DNA from: CAZJLN01 sp964540765
GTDB taxonomy: Bacteria > Chloroflexota > Anaerolineae > Anaerolineales > Anaerolineaceae
Assembly (NCBI GenBank): GCA_964540765.1
Contig: CAZINW010000043.1
Span: forward strand, 1-16,804
Reading direction: 5' to 3'
DNA: 16,804 bases
Below are positions 14,754 to 16,804 of this stretch, piece by piece (positions within the stretch are counted from its first letter, which is position 1; each line of letters starts with the position of its first letter). The notes under the pieces were generated by a model. It did not search any database and had not been told where the DNA came from. It was given only the letters and a program-made list of their open reading frames with translations. Made by a program: the position numbers and the translations under genes.

Positions 14754-15770
14754 ATGAGCCTGAATCAACAGCAAACAGAAAGGTTAAAAAGGTGTCTGGC
14801 ACACCGAATTCCTTTGCTTGACCCGGAGCATCAATCTGCCGTCCGCCTCTTGAATGGCTTTTACGAAGGCTTCCCTGACTTGGTTGCAGACCTCTTCGGC
14901 AGAACCCTGGTGCTCTCTGCCTACAGCAGGAACGCAGATATGGCAGATGATGGGACAGGGCTGTTGCAAGCTTTTTTCCTGGAGCAGCTCCCCTGGATTG
15001 AAACTGTGTTGGTAAAAGCCCGTCATATTGACGCAGACTTACGACGTGGTACGATCACATGTGGAAGCCAACTGCAACGATCCATATGGGAGAATGGCAT
15101 CCAGTATGCCTTGGATTTGCAGCTTAACCAGGACGCCAGTTTCTATTTGGACACACGCCACTTGAGATTCTGGCTGCACGACAACCTGGCTGGAAAAAGC
15201 GTGCTGAATAGCTTTGCTTACACGGGAACCCTGGGCATTGCGGCAATGGCGGGTGGCGCTTCCACAGTTGCTCAAACAGATATTAATCCCCGCTTCCTGG
15301 CGCTTGCCAGGGAAAGTACCCGCCTTAACAGGCTGCCTGGCAATCAAATCAACACCATCACCATGGATTTTTTCAAGGTGATCGACCGCTTTAAAACAAG
15401 TCAAACACTTTTTGACTGCATCATCCTGGATCCTCCTTTCTTTTCAACAACGACTGCCGGCAAGGTGGACCTGGTGGGAGAATATAAGCGGCTGATCAAC
15501 AAAGTGCGCCCTCTTGTCGGGCACGATGGCTGGCTTGTACTGATCAATAATGCCCTATTTGTCAGCGGTGCAGAGATGATGGCACAGCTCAACCTCCTTT
15601 GCGGGGGGCCCTATCTCCAGATCCATGAGCTGATCACAGTCCCTGAAGATGTCACTGGATATGGAGATACGATCACAACTCCTCCCCCTGCCGATCCTGC
15701 CCCCTTCAATCATCCCACCAAGATCGCCATCTTGAAGGTCACCCGTAAAGATGGGTGCAAGGCTGGTTGA
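14754..15770 (+). CDS. RlmI-like class I SAM-dependent rRNA methyltransferase
   Basis: The 338-residue product belongs to the RlmI/YccW-like group that methylates 23S rRNA cytosine. Its first 60 residues contain VRLLNGFYEGFPDLVADLFGR, the central-domain motif of RlmI, so the N-terminal PUA domain of about 70 residues found in E. coli RlmI is missing. The catalytic domain has QDASFYLDTRHLR (126-138), SAM motif I LNSFAYTGTLGIAAMAGGA (151-169), TDINPRFLALA and the DPPFF motif (226-230). The methylated base is inferred from the family only. The ATG at 14754 has no good Shine-Dalgarno (AGGA lies 15 nt away); an AT-rich ATAATAT abuts it. The gene diverges from the ZIP gene, with 85 bp between, and converges on rubrerythrin. 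It could act on another RNA. Confidence 0.83.
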   Translation: MSLNQQQTERLKRCLAHRIPLLDPEHQSAVRLLNGFYEGFPDLVADLFGRTLVLSAYSRNADMADDGTGLLQAFFLEQLPWIETVLVKARHIDADLRRGTITCGSQLQRSIWENGIQYALDLQLNQDASFYLDTRHLRFWLHDNLAGKSVLNSFAYTGTLGIAAMAGGASTVAQTDINPRFLALARESTRLNRLPGNQINTITMDFFKVIDRFKTSQTLFDCIILDPPFFSTTTAGKVDLVGEYKRLINKVRPLVGHDGWLVLINNALFVSGAEMMAQLNLLCGGPYLQIHELITVPEDVTGYGDTITTPPPADPAPFNHPTKIAILKVTRKDGCKAG

Positions 15771-15783
15771 TGGACTCGCCTTA

Positions 15784-15813
15784 AAACAAAAAGAGCCCTG
15801 CATCACAGAGCCC
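15784..15813 (-). terminator. Intrinsic terminator of the rubrerythrin gene
   Basis: On the minus strand GGGCTCTG pairs with CAGGGCTC (8 pairs, two of them G-U) around a TGATG loop and is followed by TTTTTG and TTTT. It lies 17 nt past the rubrerythrin stop. Read on the plus strand the same stem has two mismatches, so it is a poor terminator for the converging methyltransferase gene. Confidence 0.6.
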
Positions 15814-15829
15814 TTTTGGATCCAGCATC

Positions 15830-16330
15830 CTAATCAAGCAGCAAGAATTTTTCGCCAAGCGTACCGCAGATCGGGCATTTCTCAGGCGGTGCTCCGAACT
15901 CAATGTAGCCACAGTGTGGGCAGAGGTAGAACTCGCTGACCTCCAGGTCCTTGCCCTGTTTGATAGCTTCCAATGCCAGGGTATATAGACGTGCATGCAC
16001 TTCTTCAGCCTGGACTGCATAGCCAAACATGCGTTTTGCTTTATGACCTTCAGCTTCAGCCTCAGCCAGCATGGGTGGGTACATTTCGGTATACTCATAG
16101 GTTTCACCGGCAATGGCTGCTTCCAGGTTGGCAAGCGTTTCACCTACGCCATCCATTGCATTAAAATGACCTGCTGCATGGGTGCGTTCTGCTTCCGCAG
16201 TGGTCTCAAAGAGTTTGGCGATATTGGCATAACCCTCTTTGGTTGCCTTTTTGGCAAAGGCTTTATATTTTTGATAAGCCTGGCTTTCACCAGCAAATGC
16301 TGTTTTTAAATCATCTGTTGTTTGGGACAT
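15830..16330 (-). CDS. rbr: Rubrerythrin
   Basis: Rubrerythrin reduces hydrogen peroxide in anaerobes and takes electrons through rubredoxin from NAD(P)H. The 166 residues hold a four-helix ferritin-like domain with the di-iron ligands in GESQAYQKY (E15), TAEAERTHAAGH (E48, H51), GETYEYTE (E76 and E79) and QAEEVHARLY (E109/E110, H112). A C-terminal rubredoxin domain follows, with CPHCGY (C137, C140) and CPICG (C152, C155). The start at 16330 has AAGGAG 7 nt upstream. An upstream in-frame ATG at 16363 would add 11 residues containing the ribosome site and is rejected. A TATAAT 45 nt upstream and a terminator downstream mark it as a single-gene transcript. The cytoplasmic peroxidase role is well known for the family and supports an anaerobic host. 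Confidence 0.96.
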   Translation of the reverse strand: MSQTTDDLKTAFAGESQAYQKYKAFAKKATKEGYANIAKLFETTAEAERTHAAGHFNAMDGVGETLANLEAAIAGETYEYTEMYPPMLAEAEAEGHKAKRMFGYAVQAEEVHARLYTLALEAIKQGKDLEVSEFYLCPHCGYIEFGAPPEKCPICGTLGEKFLLLD

Positions 16331-16374
16331 GTAAAACTCCTTTTGATCTACGAGTTTATTCAAAACCTTCTCAA

Positions 16375-16380
16375 ATTATA
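16375..16380 (-). promoter_or_regulatory. -10 element of the rubrerythrin gene
   Basis: A perfect TATAAT on the minus strand within TGGGTATAAT, with a leader of about 38 nt before the ATG at 16330. The -35 region is not recognisable. The TGGGTAYAAT string is shared with the elp3 promoter. Confidence 0.45.
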
Positions 16381-16482
16381 CCCAGTAATTAATATTCGAG
16401 CTTATATATCATAAGAATACCTGATACAGGAACGGATTTTTGATCTTCAATGAGCACGCAGAGTGCACCACACAAATTCGAT

Positions 16483-16511
16483 TTGACTTTTATTTTTACC
16501 TGTGCTAAAAT
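16483..16511 (+). promoter_or_regulatory. Promoter of the tRNA-Gly gene
   Basis: TTGACT at 16483-16488 and TAAAAT at 16506-16511 are 17 nt apart, with TG one base before the -10 (extended -10). The start is expected near 16518, about 12 nt before the mature tRNA. This is the strongest promoter match in the window. Confidence 0.7.
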
Positions 16512-16529
16512 CTTGCCACTACAGGGTAA

Positions 16530-16602
<73 letters not shown>

Positions 16603-16612
16603 CTTGTTATCG

Positions 16613-16654
16613 GCTGATACGAGGTTGCAGAAGGAACTTTGATATCAGCTTTTT
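16613..16654 (+). terminator. Possible terminator after tRNA-Gly
   Basis: GCTGATA (16613-16619) and TATCAGC (16643-16649) can form a 7-bp stem with a 23-nt loop, followed directly by five T. The long loop and moderate GC make it uncertain. If inactive, both tRNAs share one transcript. Confidence 0.4.
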
Positions 16655-16659
16655 AGTCA

Positions 16660-16730
16660 GGCGACGTGGCCAAGTGGCAAGGCAAGGGTCTGCAAAACCC
16701 TCATCATGGGTTCAAATCCCATCGTCGCCT
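16660..16730 (+). tRNA. tRNA-Cys (anticodon GCA)
   Basis: A 71-nt cloverleaf: acceptor GGCGACG with CGTCGCC, short D stem GCC/GGC, anticodon stem AGGGT/ACCCT with loop CTGCAAA, four-base variable loop CATC, T arm ATGGG/CCCAT with loop TTCAAAT, discriminator T. CCA is not encoded. The AAGTGGCAAGGCA D region is typical of bacterial tRNA-Cys. Confidence 0.95.
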
Positions 16731-16785
16731 CTCTTTATTTAACTCCGACACAAAAGACTGGTTCACTTTGCAGTGTGCGACGCGA

Positions 16786-16804
16786 CAAATCCCATCGTCG
16801 CCTC
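16786..16804 (+). repeat. Exact 19-bp copy of the tRNA-Cys 3' end (possible attachment site)
   Basis: The last 19 bases of the window equal 16713-16731, which span part of the T loop, the T stem, the acceptor strand and the discriminator of tRNA-Cys plus one base. The copy lies 55 bp beyond the tRNA. GCGACG at 16777-16782 could pair with its CGTCGC (16796-16801) as a remnant acceptor stem. It could be an integration core site, a decayed tandem tRNA or a contig-end artefact. Confidence 0.5.

Overview
The window reads as a fragment of a draft, probably metagenome-derived, bacterial chromosome of moderate GC. It carries an archaeal-type aspartyl-tRNA synthetase, an Elp3 protein, a methylmalonyl-CoA mutase B12 domain next to its MeaB chaperone, a rubrerythrin and a C_GCAxxG_C_C protein. 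This mixture suits an anaerobic Chloroflexi (Anaerolineae-like) lineage. That placement is an inference from gene content, not from a marker-gene tree. One run of 100 N at 10425-10524 shows that the sequence is a scaffold.

Layout. Positions 1-109 hold what looks like the broken 3' end of an upstream gene. From 165 to 6900 eight genes lie head to tail on the plus strand with mostly short gaps (12-35 nt, once 112 nt): flavin reductase-like protein, mutase B12-binding subunit, MeaB GTPase, archaeal-type AspRS, GNAT acetyltransferase, PRPP synthetase, formamidopyrimidine-DNA glycosylase and a SAM methyltransferase. A hairpin terminator at 6914-6945 separates this run from a two-gene minus-strand operon: a TetR regulator, which appears to start with ATT, and an NAD-dependent epimerase overlapping it by 4 nt. 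The operon promoter carries a perfect inverted-repeat operator. Plus-strand genes follow for a membrane-anchored glycerophosphodiester phosphodiesterase, whose acidic repeat tail is interrupted by the assembly gap, and for a C_GCAxxG_C_C protein.

From 11402 to 13822 two genes diverge from a 63-bp intergenic space: an Elp3 radical-SAM/acetyltransferase (minus) and a Trm9-like methyltransferase (plus). In eukaryotes these enzymes catalyse early and late steps of mcm5U34 wobble-uridine modification, so the pair may be a bacterial version of that pathway. Both genes lack a Shine-Dalgarno and have a -10-like hexamer exactly 6 nt before the ATG, which suggests leaderless transcripts. A ZIP metal transporter (minus), an RlmI-like rRNA methyltransferase (plus), a rubrerythrin (minus), tRNA-Gly(GCC) and tRNA-Cys(GCA) close the window. 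The last 19 bases repeat the 3' end of tRNA-Cys exactly, as an integration site or a tRNA remnant would.

Most genes are housekeeping: translation and tRNA modification, nucleotide supply, DNA repair, propionate/methylmalonyl metabolism and oxidative stress defence. The most notable signals are the Elp3/Trm9-like pair with facing leaderless promoters, the ATT start of the TetR gene, the repeat-flanked gap and the tRNA-end duplication. No stretch over 300 bases lacks a gene; the longest gene-free stretches are 8583-8792 and 16331-16529, which hold promoters.
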